Counted from the stretch's first letter, positions 14,620 through 24,235 are shown. The stretch: DNA of 38,018 nucleotides from Anaerolineales bacterium (GCA_021462845.1 JAJTXU010000017.1:1-38018); one strand, 5' to 3'. Notes: a model not told the origin generated them from the sequence alone. Numbers and translations: made by a program.

Positions 14620-16599
14620 ATGGCAAAGAAACCTGTTCGGGGAAAGAAATCCAAGCCCGCGCGAAAGTCAGCGAAAAAGGTAGTAAAGAAAGCCCCAGCT
14701 TTCGCCCCCACCAAATTGAAGTTGGTGAGACCCGTCCCGTCGAATATCGAGATCGCGCAGGCGGCGAAGGTCAAACCGATCCTGCAAGTGGCGGAAGAGT
14801 TGGGAGTCCGCGAGAATGAACTTGAGTTGTATGGTCCATACAAAGCCAAGATCAAACTCGAAATTCTCGACCGCCTCAAAGACAAGCCCAACGGCAAATA
14901 CGTTGTTGTGACCGCCATCACGCCGACCCCGCTTGGCGAGGGCAAGTCCACGACCACAGTGGGCTTGTCGCAGGCGCTCGGCGCGCACCTCGGCAAAAAA
15001 TCCGTTGCCGCCATTCGCCAGCCATCGCAAGGACCGATCTTTGGAATCAAGGGCGGCGCGGCGGGCGGCGGATATTCGCAGGTCATCCCGATGGAAGATT
15101 TCAACCTGCATCTGACCGGCGACATCCATGCCATCACCGCCTCGCATAACCTCGTCGCGGCGGCGCTCGATGTACGCGTGATGCACGAAAAACAACAAGA
15201 CGATGAAAAGTTGTTCAACGCGCTCTGCCCGCCAGACAAAAAGGGCAACCGCAAATTCTCGCCCACCATGCTGCGCCGCGTGAAAAAACTCGGCATCAAT
15301 AAAACGAATCCCAACGACCTCACGCCCGAAGAACGGAGTCGCTTCGCACGGCTCGACATTGACGAGTCCACTATCACGTGGCGGCGCGTGCTAGACGTCA
15401 ACGACCGCTTCCTGCGCGAAATTCAAGTGGGACTCGGCAAAGACGAAGCGGGATTCGAACACCGCTCCGGCTACGACATCACGGTTGCTTCAGAAATTAT
15501 GGCGATCCTCGCGCTGACGACGAGCGTCAAAGATATGCGCGATCGCTTCGGCAAAATGGTTGTCGCCACAAACAAACGCGGCGAAGCGGTCACAGTGGAA
15601 GACCTCGGCGTGGCTGGCGCAGTCACCGTCTTGATGAAGGACGCAATCAAGCCGAACCTCATGCAGACTCTCGAAGGCAATCCCGCCACGGTTCACGCCG
15701 GACCGTTTGCCAACATCGCCCATGGCAACAGTTCCATCATCGCCGACAAGATTGCGCTCAAACTCGTCGGCAAGGACGGCTTCGTCTGCACCGAAGCCGG
15801 CTTCGGCGCGGATATCGGCATGGAAAAATTCTTCAACATCAAATGCCGCTACTCCGGTTTGATGCCGCACGTGGTGGTGATGGTCACCACGGTTCGCGCG
15901 TTGAAGATGCACGGCGGCGGACCGAAAGTCGTCGCGGGCAAGCCTCTCCCAACGGTCTACACCGACGAGAATCTCGAACTGCTCCGCGCCGGTCTGCCGA
16001 ACCTCGAACGTCACATCGAGAACGCGCGCAAGTTCGGCGTGGAGGTGGTGGTGGCGGTCAACTCGTTTGCTACCGACACGAAAGCCGAAGTGGAACTCAT
16101 CCGCGATGCCGCGTTGAAAATGGGCGCGATGGACGCGGTCGTTTCGACTCACTGGGCGGACGGCGGCAAAGGCGCGAAGAAATTGGCGGAGGCGGTGGTG
16201 AAAGCGGCGGAAAAGCCGAGCAAGTTCCAATTCCTGTACCCGCTGGAGAACAGCATCAAGAGCAAGATCGCGGATATCGCGGTCAAACTCTATCGCGCCG
16301 ACGGCGTGGATTACACGCCCGAAGCCGAAGAACAGATCGAGCGCTTCACCCGCCTCGGCTTCGACAAACTTCCCATCTGCATGGCGAAGACGCACCTCTC
16401 GTTCACAACGGATGCCAGCAAGAAAGGCGCGCCGACGGGATTCCGCATCACGGTGCGCGAGATCCGCGCGAGCGTGGGCGCGGGATTCTTGTATCCCATC
16501 CTCGGCGACATGCGCACGATGCCGGGCTTGCCGACACGCCCCGCCTTCTTCGATGTGGATTTAGATTTGAAGACCGGCAAAGTGGTAGGGTTGTTCTAA
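14620..16599 (+). CDS. fhs: Formate-tetrahydrofolate ligase, eukaryote-like form
   Basis: A 659-residue enzyme that joins formate to tetrahydrofolate using ATP, giving 10-formyl-THF for one-carbon metabolism. The P-loop-like block [34 protein letters not shown] and the C-terminal [21 protein letters not shown] are diagnostic. It is about 100 residues longer than the usual bacterial enzyme. It holds the [20 protein letters not shown] segment and ends in GLF, both remembered from the ligase domain of eukaryotic C1-THF synthase. The first 30 residues are a Lys/Arg/Ala-rich tail of unknown role. Start 14620 is chosen for the AGAGGAG 8 nt upstream. A large Arg-rich frame inside this gene is a shadow. 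Confidence 0.95.
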   Translation: MAKKPVRGKKSKPARKSAKKVVKKAPAFAPTKLKLVRPVPSNIEIAQAAKVKPILQVAEELGVRENELELYGPYKAKIKLEILDRLKDKPNGKYVVVTAITPTPLGEGKSTTTVGLSQALGAHLGKKSVAAIRQPSQGPIFGIKGGAAGGGYSQVIPMEDFNLHLTGDIHAITASHNLVAAALDVRVMHEKQQDDEKLFNALCPPDKKGNRKFSPTMLRRVKKLGINKTNPNDLTPEERSRFARLDIDESTITWRRVLDVNDRFLREIQVGLGKDEAGFEHRSGYDITVASEIMAILALTTSVKDMRDRFGKMVVATNKRGEAVTVEDLGVAGAVTVLMKDAIKPNLMQTLEGNPATVHAGPFANIAHGNSSIIADKIALKLVGKDGFVCTEAGFGADIGMEKFFNIKCRYSGLMPHVVVMVTTVRALKMHGGGPKVVAGKPLPTVYTDENLELLRAGLPNLERHIENARKFGVEVVVAVNSFATDTKAEVELIRDAALKMGAMDAVVSTHWADGGKGAKKLAEAVVKAAEKPSKFQFLYPLENSIKSKIADIAVKLYRADGVDYTPEAEEQIERFTRLGFDKLPICMAKTHLSFTTDASKKGAPTGFRITVREIRASVGAGFLYPILGDMRTMPGLPTRPAFFDVDLDLKTGKVVGLF

Positions 16600-16612
16600 A
16601 AACTTTTCGGGA

Positions 16613-16681
16613 TGTCATTCTGAGCGAAGCGAAGAATCTCCTCGCCGCATTGGAGACCCTTCGCTCCCGCTCAGGGTGACA
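16613..16681. repeat. Palindromic repeat between convergent genes
   Basis: Ends TGTCATTCTGAGCG and CGCTCAGGGTGACA pair with two G-T mismatches, and inner arms GCGAAG / CTTCGC extend the pairing. On the minus strand the element encodes the last residues (MSP) and the stop codon (16671-16673) of the glycosyltransferase gene. Confidence 0.8.
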
Positions 16682-18248
16682 TTCCTTTTTTATTCACCCG
16701 GTAAACCTCCCCCTCTTCGATCTTGACAACCAACTCAAGGTCTGCGATCTCTGCCAGCAGTTTCGGCGGGACTACGTTGCGATAAATGCTGTTCGGCAGA
16801 ATCCAGATGATGTAACCGGGTTTGTCTTGGGGCCAGCCCGCGTAGTTCTGCTTGATTTCGTCCAAGTCCATGGTGAACGAACGCGGCATGACCGGCGACT
16901 CGCGGCGCGTGAAGAACCAGACGCCGTCGGTGTAGTTGCTGTACAAGGTTGCGTCGGAATTCTCTCGCGCGATCTTCTGCATCTCTTTGATGATCGGATT
17001 CTCGTGGAAGGCGCGGTTGTTGTACACGTTGTATCCGCTCGCTTCGCCGTCTTGCATCGAGGCAGAAACGTATTTCACCATGCTCCAGCCAGGATAAACT
17101 GCCAGCCAGAGAAAGAAGATCGCTGCGAAAAGTTTTTGAAGGGTGAGTTGATTCCATTTCAAATGAGGGAGGATGAGCGAATCAAAAACGACAAACATCA
17201 TCACCAGCACAAGCGCGAGCAGACCCACGTAATAACGATCCGAAAACAGATCCACGTGGTCTTCGGTGGTTACTGAATACATCAAGCCGAGGATCGTCCA
17301 GACGAAGAACGCCCACGAGACGAGCGGGATAGGTTGCATCATCGTCCGCGCAAAATTCTTCCAATTCTCTTTTTTGTTGACCAACAAAAGAATCACTGCG
17401 ACTGCACCGACCACGATCCACGGATTGTCGAAGAGCGGCTGAAGCGTTGGGTGATACGGCAGGAACCAATGCAAAATCTTCGCCAGCGAGAGGCGCAAGT
17501 TCTCAAGCGGATTTACGATCGAGCCGCTCACGCCCCAGAACGAATCGTATTGACCGATGTTGTGAAACCAAATCCATGCGGCGATGGGGACTAGAGATAA
17601 TACGCCGAAGACGAATCCCTCGCGGATGCCGCGCCAGATGTCCCTGCGATGGGCGAAGAGGATGAAACAGCCCCCCGCCGCAATGAGGCTCGCCCCAAGA
17701 TAACGCTGAAGAGGCGCAAGAGCCGACATCGCTATCATCCACCACAACGCGCGGCGCGAGCGAGTCTGCAAATAATCCGCGCTGGCGAAGAGGAAGATCA
17801 TCGAAAATGTGACGAACAGCGGCTCGGAGGCGATGTTCGCGTGAATGCGAATCGCCATATCCGATGTGAGGATGAATAAGGCGCTGAGATATTGACGGAG
17901 CGGCTTATCGGGAAAGGCGTGATAGACCAACGCGCCGTTGAGAAAAATATTTGCGGCGAACGTGATGATGTTGAGCCATCCCGCGGCGAAAAGCACGTCG
18001 AGACCCGTGAGGCGACTCACGCCCGCAATTTCAAGCGGATACAACGGGGGCCACCACAACAGCGGCCGCCCGGTGTGATCGAAGAAACCTTTGCCGTCTA
18101 AAAGATTTTGCGCGATGGATAAATATTTCGTCCCATCGGCGGACACGCCGGGACCGTATTTCGAGGCGACCAGCGCGGCGATCGACGCGCCCGTCAGCGA
18201 GATGACAAGCAGGAACCACAAGTACTTTTTGTCCATTGAATACGGCAT
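16671..18248 (-). CDS. GT-C type membrane glycosyltransferase (family 39-like)
   Basis: A 525-residue protein with about eleven hydrophobic segments. The first external loop holds SADGTKYLSIAQNLL, the position where GT-C enzymes such as ArnT and protein mannosyltransferases carry their catalytic Asp; the following GRPLLWWPPLYP is also typical. The soluble C-terminal part (about 420-525) faces outside. Such enzymes move sugars from polyprenyl-phosphate carriers to proteins or lipids at the outer face; the substrate is unknown. Start 18248 lies 6 nt after a TATAAT on the minus strand, with no ribosome site. The last three residues and stop are encoded by a palindromic repeat. Confidence 0.75.
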   Translation of the reverse strand: MPYSMDKKYLWFLLVISLTGASIAALVASKYGPGVSADGTKYLSIAQNLLDGKGFFDHTGRPLLWWPPLYPLEIAGVSRLTGLDVLFAAGWLNIITFAANIFLNGALVYHAFPDKPLRQYLSALFILTSDMAIRIHANIASEPLFVTFSMIFLFASADYLQTRSRRALWWMIAMSALAPLQRYLGASLIAAGGCFILFAHRRDIWRGIREGFVFGVLSLVPIAAWIWFHNIGQYDSFWGVSGSIVNPLENLRLSLAKILHWFLPYHPTLQPLFDNPWIVVGAVAVILLLVNKKENWKNFARTMMQPIPLVSWAFFVWTILGLMYSVTTEDHVDLFSDRYYVGLLALVLVMMFVVFDSLILPHLKWNQLTLQKLFAAIFFLWLAVYPGWSMVKYVSASMQDGEASGYNVYNNRAFHENPIIKEMQKIARENSDATLYSNYTDGVWFFTRRESPVMPRSFTMDLDEIKQNYAGWPQDKPGYIIWILPNSIYRNVVPPKLLAEIADLELVVKIEEGEVYRVNKKGMSP

Positions 18249-18254
18249 GTTTTC

Positions 18255-18262
18255 ATTATAAT
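18255..18262. promoter_or_regulatory. Shared palindromic -10 element for two divergent leaderless genes
   Basis: ATTATAAT is its own reverse complement. It gives TATAAT on the minus strand (18255-18260), 6 nt before ATG 18248, and TATAAT on the plus strand (18257-18262), 7 nt before ATG 18270. The plus side has TTGAAT at 18236-18241 with a short 15-bp spacer. No room exists for separate promoters: the start codons are only 22 nt apart. Confidence 0.6.
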
Positions 18263-18269
18263 GGAAGGC

Positions 18270-19661
18270 ATGACCCCGCTCCCCGCGCAAACCATCGAAG
18301 AAGCCCTTGAGTTGATGCAGGATAAAAAACTCACCGCGTCGGACCTCGCTTCTGCCTGCCTCGGCAATATCAAGCGACTCAACCCCAAACTGAACGCGTT
18401 CATCACCGTGCAGGATTCTCGCGCGCGCAGTGTGGCGAGCACAATGATTCCCGCGTCAACTCCCCGCGCCACCTACGCGGACGTTCTGCGTGGAATCCCC
18501 ATTGCCGTCAAAGATCTGTTCGACACAGCGGAGATACGCACCACGGTTGGTACGAAGTTTTTCGCAGATCACATCCCCGATGAGGACGCCTTCGTGGTGG
18601 AGAAACTCAAAGCCGCCGGCGCGTTCATCATCGGTAAGACCAACACGCACGAGATCGCGTTGGGCGTCACGGGCAATAACCCGCATTTTGGCACAGCCCG
18701 CAACCCGCGCGATCTCACCCGCATCCCGGGCGGCTCCTCGAGCGGATCGGCAATCGCTGTGGCAACCGGCATGGCGCTCGGCGCGCTCGGCACCGACACC
18801 GGCGGCTCGATCCGCATCCCCGCTTCGTTGTGCGGCGTGGTGGGGTTCAAACCCACGTATGGACGCGTGAGCCTGCGTGGCGTGTTCCCCCTCTCGTGGA
18901 ATCTCGACCACGTCGGTCCGCTAACTCGAAGCGTGAAAGATGCGGCGCTATTGTTGCAAGCCATCTCGTCGTATGATGCGCTCGACGCCGCCTCCATAAA
19001 AATGTTGAACGGCGATTACCTCGGTCACCTGACTGACGATATATCAGGCAAGCGAATCGCGTTTGCCGTGGGCGAATACATTGAAAGCGCAGACCCAGAG
19101 GTGCTGCAAGCCGTGCGCGGCGCAGTCAAAGTTTTTGAAAGTATGGGTTGCGTTATCGAAGAAGTTGGCATGGATTGGTTGCGCGATGCCGCATCCGCTA
19201 ACAAAACCATGACCCAAGCCGATGGCGCAGCGGTACATCGCAACCGCTTGAAGGAACACCCTGATTGGTTCGGTGACGATGTGCGCCGCAGACTGCAAGA
19301 CGGCGCAAAGACCACATCCACCGAATACGCGCTGGCGAGGCGGACTCAAGCGGAACTGAAAAAACGATTCGAGTTGTTCTTCGAGGCGTACGATCTGTTG
19401 ATCCTGCCGACCACGCCCATCCCCGCGCCAACCATCGAAGGTCATGATGCGGTGGAGCAAGCCGCGCGCTTAACCCGCTTCACCGCGCCGTTCAACCTCG
19501 CGGGTCTGCCTGCGCTCTCCATCCCCTGCGGATTCACCTCCGGCGGGCTTCCCATCGGCTTGCAGATCGTCTCGCGCGCGTGGGGCGATGCGAAAACGCT
19601 GAACGCCGGGTATGCCTTCGAGCAGGCGACGGAGTGGCATACGAGACTTCCCGCCATTTAA
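18270..19661 (+). CDS. Amidase signature family protein (GatA-like)
   Basis: A 463-residue amidase. The Ser-cisSer-Lys triad is visible as Lys81 (IPIAVKDLFD), Ser156 (PGGSSSGS) and Ser180 (GTDTGGSIRIP), at nearly the same positions as in GatA. Family members hydrolyse amides; GatA releases ammonia from glutamine for Asn/Gln-tRNA synthesis. No gatB or gatC is adjacent, so it may be a stand-alone amidase. Start 18270 (MTPLPAQ) is preferred because 18261 overlaps the -10 element, which would put the transcript start at about 18270. The stop codon abuts a strong hairpin terminator. Confidence 0.85.
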   Translation: MTPLPAQTIEEALELMQDKKLTASDLASACLGNIKRLNPKLNAFITVQDSRARSVASTMIPASTPRATYADVLRGIPIAVKDLFDTAEIRTTVGTKFFADHIPDEDAFVVEKLKAAGAFIIGKTNTHEIALGVTGNNPHFGTARNPRDLTRIPGGSSSGSAIAVATGMALGALGTDTGGSIRIPASLCGVVGFKPTYGRVSLRGVFPLSWNLDHVGPLTRSVKDAALLLQAISSYDALDAASIKMLNGDYLGHLTDDISGKRIAFAVGEYIESADPEVLQAVRGAVKVFESMGCVIEEVGMDWLRDAASANKTMTQADGAAVHRNRLKEHPDWFGDDVRRRLQDGAKTTSTEYALARRTQAELKKRFELFFEAYDLLILPTTPIPAPTIEGHDAVEQAARLTRFTAPFNLAGLPALSIPCGFTSGGLPIGLQIVSRAWGDAKTLNAGYAFEQATEWHTRLPAI

Positions 19662-19700
19662 AAGTGACAGCCATCTCGAAGATGGCTGTCACTTTATTTT
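19661..19700 (+). terminator. Terminator of the amidase gene
   Basis: A perfect 15-bp stem AAAGTGACAGCCATC (19661-19675) / GATGGCTGTCACTTT (19681-19695), loop TCGAA, followed by ATTTTTCC. Its first base is the last A of the amidase TAA. Confidence 0.85.
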
Positions 19701-19706
19701 TCCTTC

Positions 19707-19799
19707 ATGCAATCCAAACCCCGCTTCTACCTCCCTCAATTGAACGGATTACGTTTCATCGCGCCAACTTCCCGTCACATTACAGGTCGTCGCGCGTGA
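19707..19799 (+). pseudogene. Remnant of an acyltransferase-3 family gene start
   Basis: The 30-codon frame begins MQSKPRFYLPQLNGLRFIA, which matches the usual first residues of OafA/YrhL-type membrane acyltransferases (R-x-Y-x-P-x-L-D-G-L-R). After residue 19 the similarity stops and a stop codon follows at 19797-19799. It is best read as the truncated head of a lost gene. Short length keeps confidence moderate. Confidence 0.45.
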
Positions 19800-19851
19800 T
19801 CACCATCATGGACTCGGATCTTGTGTAAGCCCTGACCCAAGTAGCAACAGA

Positions 19852-21465
19852 TCATGGGGGGCATTGCGTTGACGAACGAACACAAGCGCAGAGTTTCTCA
19901 CACCAAAGAAAATTTCCACAATTATCTGATGGCGGCGCGCAAACGGTAGGAACGCCAGGAGTGTCGGGATCGTCTCCGCCGCCTGGCTTTCTTGTGGGAA
20001 TAATGCAATTCGGGATGCCCACATTCTTCACCACCGAAACAATTCCCTGCGCGGGGTACGGCACGCAGACATTTTGACCGGGGAGATAATACGTTCCCAC
20101 CGGGCATTGCGGAAGAGGCACACTGCTATCCTGCCCCGGCAATGCTGAACAGCATTGACTGTTCGGATCATAATTGAAGCCCGGCAGGCACTGTCCCGGC
20201 CTGCCCTGCGAGATGCATTGATTTCCCTGTTGCGTTGATCCCGGCGGGCACGCCGGACTGCCCGGTACAGTCTGCTGGCAATCGGCTTTGATCGAAACTG
20301 TCGTCGGTGAAAGACAACTATATTGACCCGGGTTGCCGGTGGATGAACACGTGCCGGCATCGATGGCCGCTCCTGGAGGGCCGGTAAAATTCACATTCGT
20401 CGAACCGACCTGCCCCACACACAGCGGCACGGTCGAAATATCAACAGTAGGACACGACTCCGATGGCGAGCCTCCGCCGCTGGGCGAGCCGGGCGCGCCA
20501 TCCTGCCCATACACCGGCGCGGTAACGCACATCGGCGCAAAGTACATCGGGTCTTCCACCACACAGCGGAAGCCGAGATCGTTGCGTTGTTCCACCGGCG
20601 CAAGCGACAGCCGCCGCGCCGATTCGGATTCGTACGCGGGAGAATTGAATCCGCTGGAGCGAACAGACCGACGGAGGGCAAGATCGGGACCCAGCGGGTC
20701 ATCCACCGGGGAATTGTTGTAATAGTTGGCATCGTACCAATCCGATACCCATTCATACACATTGCCAGCCATGTCGAACGCTTCGTAGTAACTCTGCCCT
20801 GCAGGATGATCGATCACTTTGGACGTTTTGAACTCGCACGTGCCAAAGTTCGCCAGCTCGCATTGCGGCGTGGCATCACCCCATGGATAGATATTCCCCT
20901 CGGGTCCGCGCGCGGCTTTTTCCCATTCGGCTTCGGTCGGCAAACGTCCATTCACAAACGAGCAATACTCCGAGGCTTGCTGATAATTGACGCCCGTCAC
21001 CGGGTGATTTGCCTTCAACGGGTCTCCGTACCCTTCGTTTTTATCGATACCTGGCGGCGAACATTTGCCCAACCAAACGCACAGCGCGTATTGTGAATTT
21101 GTGACCTTCGAGCGATACAACCAGAAATCGCTGACGTTGACCTCATGCTCGGGGTTATCGTCGCCGCCATGCCCCATGATGAATGTGCCGCCCGGCACCG
21201 CCACGAGCATGCTCCCATCCACATACAGAAATTTCGACCCCACCTCCATGGCAGGACCGGAGAGATCGATCGGCGCTTGTGTAATCACCGGCGACTCTGC
21301 CGGCTGGATCGGGACTTCTGTCAGGACAGGCGGTTCAGTCCCGACGGGAGGCTGGGTCGCGCTCCCCGGCTCGCTCGTCGCCTGAGGCGCCGCGCTCAAA
21401 TTGCAGGCAGAGACGAGTACCGCCCCAATGAAAAACATCGAAACGATGATATTCAATTTCTTCAT
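19852..21465 (-). CDS. Lipoprotein with FGE/SUMF1 domain and Cys-rich C-terminal region
   Basis: A 537-residue secreted lipoprotein. A signal peptide ends in the lipobox VSAC (Cys21). A Pro/Thr/Glu linker leads to an FGE-type domain (about 86-302) with PGGTFIMG, GRLPTEAEWEKAARG, YPWGD, DMAGNVYEWV and LGFRC. Residues 303-537 are rich in Cys, Gly and Pro, with phrases like CPPGSTQQGNQC, suggesting a disulfide-bonded extracellular module. The same FGE fold ends the caspase-type protein at 8565. These secreted FGE domains are usually taken as binding modules rather than sulfatase activators; no sulfatase is nearby. Start 21465 follows AGGAATATTCCT, a palindrome containing the ribosome site. TATAAT lies at 21508-21513. 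Confidence 0.8.
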   Translation of the reverse strand: MKKLNIIVSMFFIGAVLVSACNLSAAPQATSEPGSATQPPVGTEPPVLTEVPIQPAESPVITQAPIDLSGPAMEVGSKFLYVDGSMLVAVPGGTFIMGHGGDDNPEHEVNVSDFWLYRSKVTNSQYALCVWLGKCSPPGIDKNEGYGDPLKANHPVTGVNYQQASEYCSFVNGRLPTEAEWEKAARGPEGNIYPWGDATPQCELANFGTCEFKTSKVIDHPAGQSYYEAFDMAGNVYEWVSDWYDANYYNNSPVDDPLGPDLALRRSVRSSGFNSPAYESESARRLSLAPVEQRNDLGFRCVVEDPMYFAPMCVTAPVYGQDGAPGSPSGGGSPSESCPTVDISTVPLCVGQVGSTNVNFTGPPGAAIDAGTCSSTGNPGQYSCLSPTTVSIKADCQQTVPGSPACPPGSTQQGNQCISQGRPGQCLPGFNYDPNSQCCSALPGQDSSVPLPQCPVGTYYLPGQNVCVPYPAQGIVSVVKNVGIPNCIIPTRKPGGGDDPDTPGVPTVCAPPSDNCGNFLWCEKLCACVRSSTQCPP

Positions 21466-21507
21466 GAGGAATATTCCTGGTGGGAGTCTAAAGTTCACAA
21501 TGACGCC

Positions 21508-21513
21508 ATTATA
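21508..21513 (-). promoter_or_regulatory. -10 element for the FGE lipoprotein gene
   Basis: TATAAT on the minus strand preceded directly by TG; leader about 35 nt. The palindrome AGGAATATTCCT (21466-21477 region) in the leader overlaps the ribosome site and could be an operator or hairpin. Confidence 0.4.
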
Positions 21514-21555
21514 CAATCCGCCCAAAAAACCAAGCCCTTACAAATGGGTGATACA

Positions 21556-22194
21556 TCAACGCTGATACAACGACATCTCCCACACGAACAACCTGCGCGT
21601 GGATATTCTTTTCAACCCATCCTCGTTCAACAACTTCTCCATCTCCGCAACGGGATGCACGAACACGCGGAACGGATCCCTTCTCACCCGCTGGAAAAAG
21701 TTCATCATAGACATTACCATCTTGATGTACCACGTCTCACGCGGATAGGTGAGCGCGATTGCTTTGCGGCTCTTCGATGAAGCCGCCTTCAACAATTCTC
21801 GAAAATTCGGGTAACAACACACAACCCGGTCCAACGTGACCACATCCGCCTGCGGAAGTTCATCCGCCACATCCGTAAAATCCGCATGGATGAATTTCAC
21901 CTGTGCCTCATGCCCAATTCGTTTTGCCTCCTCCGTGGCAACCTTTAAATACGCCGACGACGCGTCCACATGCGTGGCTTCGCGCGCTACATCGTTGAGT
22001 AACTCGTGATGAATCGTCCCGATCCCGCCGCCGATGTCCAACAGCGCGGCATCCTTCAATCCCAACGAACGGACTGCTTCGAGGATCAACCGGGTTTGCT
22101 TGGCAGGTCCTCGGCGGCGGTAGTCTCTGAGATTCGTTTTGGCTTCCGCGTCGGTGAAGGTATTGTTTTCGATTTCACAACAATTGCAGGGCAT
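21556..22194 (-). CDS. Class I SAM-dependent methyltransferase
   Basis: A 212-residue methyltransferase. The SAM-binding motif is LLDIGGGIGTIHHEL (about 71-85), with acidic VDAS ending strand 2, HADF for the adenine contact and ADVVTLDRVVCCYPNF for motif IV. The N terminus, MPCNCCEIE, carries three Cys within six residues, possibly a metal site. The overall layout recalls small-molecule methyltransferases such as the Mg-protoporphyrin type, which is suggestive next to a chelatase gene 14 kb away, but no specific substrate can be claimed. It lies between a promoter-poor repeat region and the FGE lipoprotein gene. Confidence 0.8.
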   Translation of the reverse strand: MPCNCCEIENNTFTDAEAKTNLRDYRRRGPAKQTRLILEAVRSLGLKDAALLDIGGGIGTIHHELLNDVAREATHVDASSAYLKVATEEAKRIGHEAQVKFIHADFTDVADELPQADVVTLDRVVCCYPNFRELLKAASSKSRKAIALTYPRETWYIKMVMSMMNFFQRVRRDPFRVFVHPVAEMEKLLNEDGLKRISTRRLFVWEMSLYQR

Positions 22195-22210
22195 GAGGTT
22201 TCGCTTTCTT

Positions 22211-22271
22211 GTAGTGGCGACTTCAGTCGCCGCTTTTATTCACAGCAAATAACGACTAAAGTCGTTACTAC
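22211..22271. repeat. Pair of palindromic repeats between the methyltransferase and synthetase genes
   Basis: Two related hairpins face each other: GGCGACT/AGTCGCC (22216-22231) and AACGACT/AGTCGTT (22251-22266), each flanked outward by GTAGT/ACTAC. On the minus strand the second begins GTAG, and this TAG is the stop of the acetoacetyl-CoA synthetase gene. Confidence 0.75.
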
Positions 22272-24226
22272 GTTAACTTCTCTAAAACACTCTCATAAAA
22301 CCCTAACGACCCCGGATTGACCAGCGCGTCCCGATTACTCACCGCCCGCCCATTCAAGATATTCGTCACCGCGCTTTCGACCTTCTTCATATTCAACGTG
22401 TAGGGAATATCTGGCGTTTCCAAAATCACGGCTGGGACGTGTCTCGGCGAGGCGTTTTCGCGCAAGGTCTTTTTGATTTTATCTTTCAACTCATCGGTCA
22501 GCGAAAATCCTGCCGCGAGTTTGACGAACAGAATCACGCGTTGATCTTCCTGATAATTTTGTCCCACCGCGAGGCTGTCCGCGATTTCGGGGAGGTTTTC
22601 CATTTGGGCGTAGATCTCCGCGGTGCCGATACGTACGCCAGAGGGTTTTAACACAGCATCCGAGCGACCGTAAAACGTCACGCCTCCGGTATCTTTGTGT
22701 ATCAAGACATAATCGCCATGACGCCACACGCCGGGATACACATCGAAATACGCCTTGTGATATTTCGAGCCGTCAGGGTCGTTCCAAAAATACAGCGGCA
22801 TCGAAGGAGCAGGCGCTTCGCACACCAACTCGCCCTGTTCATCGTAAATCGGTTTGCCTTTTTCATCGTACGATTGAATCTTCATCCCCAACGCCGCGCT
22901 CTGCAATTCTCCAGCATAGACTGGCGAGATCGGACTCCCCGCCGCAAAACACCCGTTGATGTCTGTGCCGCCCGCGATGGAATTGAAATGCAGGTCTGGC
23001 TTGATCTCCTTGTACACATATTCAAATCCGTCAGCAGAGAGAGGCGAACCCGTTTGCGAAATCTCGCGCAGGGACGACAGGTCGAAGTCTCTGCGCGGCG
23101 AAACGCCTTCCTTTTTCAAGAAGTGGATGTAACTGGCGCTGCATCCGAAGATGGAAATTTCCTCATCTTGAATCAACTTCCACATCGCGCCCGCGTCGGG
23201 GAAGTTCGGGTTGCCATCGTACAAAACGATCGTCGCGCCGACCGCCAGCGAACTGACCAGCCAGTTCCACATCATCCAACTACAGGAGGTGATGTAGAAA
23301 ATCTTGTCGTTTCGTTTGAGGTCAGTGTGCAGAATCAGCTCTTTCAAATGATTGATTAACACACCGCCCGCGCCCTGCACCAAACATTTCGGCTTGCCCG
23401 TCGTCCCCGATGAGAACATGATGTAATGCGGATGGTCGAACGGCAATTGCTCGAATTGGATCACAAGATTTTTTTCTTTGGCAAGAAAATCGTCGTAATG
23501 GACCGAGTTGGGGATTTGAGAAATGTCAGGTTTCTCGCGCGTGTACGAAACGACGATCACTTTTTGCAATGACGGAATACCCCGCGCCACCTCCGTCGCG
23601 TGAGCCAGCGTGTCGAACGCCTTGCCTTTGTAGAAATATCCATCCGCGGTGATCATCGCTTTTGGTTCGACTTGCCCCAGCCGTTCGATTGCCGCGCCGG
23701 GACCAATGTCTGTGGCGCACGATGCCCACGTCGCGCCGAGGCTCGCCGCCGCCAACATACAGACGACCGTCTCGATGAGATTCGGCATGTATCCCACAAC
23801 CCGATCCCCCACCCCCACGCCCGACTCTTTCAACGAGTGCGCCAGCCGCGCCACTTCGTCATACAACTCCGCATAGGTCATGCGTTTCGATGTTTGAGTC
23901 TCGCCGACGAAAATAAAGGCAAGGTGATCGTCTCGATAGCGTAAAAGATTCTCGGCAAAGTTTAACTTCGCGCCGGGGAACCACTTTGCGCCGGGGAAAG
24001 TGGATAAATCCGCCACTACGGAATCAAATCGCTTGGAGGCTTTGATTTCGGCAAAGTCCCACACCTCCGCCCAAAAGTCGGCGATGTGATCCACCGACCA
24101 CGCGTACAGATTCGAATACGAAGCGAGGTTCAACTTACGCCGTGCGTTGACCGTGTCAATGAAGCGCGTGATGTTCGCGTCTCGTTTACGTTGTTCAGAG
24201 GGAATCCATAATGGAGTTTTCGTCAT
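22268..24226 (-). CDS. Acetoacetyl-CoA synthetase
   Basis: A 652-residue AMP-forming acyl-CoA synthetase. It activates acetoacetate (or a similar acid) with ATP and CoA. The adenylate motif FSSGTTGKPK, GGTDINGCF, GDYVLIHKDTGG and YGRSDAVLKPSGVRIGTAEIY are visible; SGVR-x-GTAEIY is typical of acetoacetyl-CoA rather than acetyl-CoA synthetases. The C-terminal lysine region is PYTLNMKKVESAV. Length is normal for the family. Start 24226 (MTKTPLW) is chosen for the family N terminus; a palindromic repeat lies just upstream. The stop codon is formed by another repeat. The gene may serve ketone-body or polyhydroxybutyrate breakdown. Confidence 0.9.
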   Translation of the reverse strand: MTKTPLWIPSEQRKRDANITRFIDTVNARRKLNLASYSNLYAWSVDHIADFWAEVWDFAEIKASKRFDSVVADLSTFPGAKWFPGAKLNFAENLLRYRDDHLAFIFVGETQTSKRMTYAELYDEVARLAHSLKESGVGVGDRVVGYMPNLIETVVCMLAAASLGATWASCATDIGPGAAIERLGQVEPKAMITADGYFYKGKAFDTLAHATEVARGIPSLQKVIVVSYTREKPDISQIPNSVHYDDFLAKEKNLVIQFEQLPFDHPHYIMFSSGTTGKPKCLVQGAGGVLINHLKELILHTDLKRNDKIFYITSCSWMMWNWLVSSLAVGATIVLYDGNPNFPDAGAMWKLIQDEEISIFGCSASYIHFLKKEGVSPRRDFDLSSLREISQTGSPLSADGFEYVYKEIKPDLHFNSIAGGTDINGCFAAGSPISPVYAGELQSAALGMKIQSYDEKGKPIYDEQGELVCEAPAPSMPLYFWNDPDGSKYHKAYFDVYPGVWRHGDYVLIHKDTGGVTFYGRSDAVLKPSGVRIGTAEIYAQMENLPEIADSLAVGQNYQEDQRVILFVKLAAGFSLTDELKDKIKKTLRENASPRHVPAVILETPDIPYTLNMKKVESAVTNILNGRAVSNRDALVNPGSLGFYESVLEKLT

Positions 24227-24235
24227 GTGTCTAAA

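Noticed and set aside
15378-16679. 433-codon Arg-rich frame inside the formate-THF ligase gene
   Set aside because: Shadow of a GC-rich conserved gene in another frame; composition is dominated by Arg and Ser and there is no start signal.
21556-22194. Methyltransferase as a Mg-protoporphyrin methyltransferase working with the chelatase
   Set aside because: Only general fold similarity; the chelatase gene is 14 kb away and no other chlorophyll genes are present.
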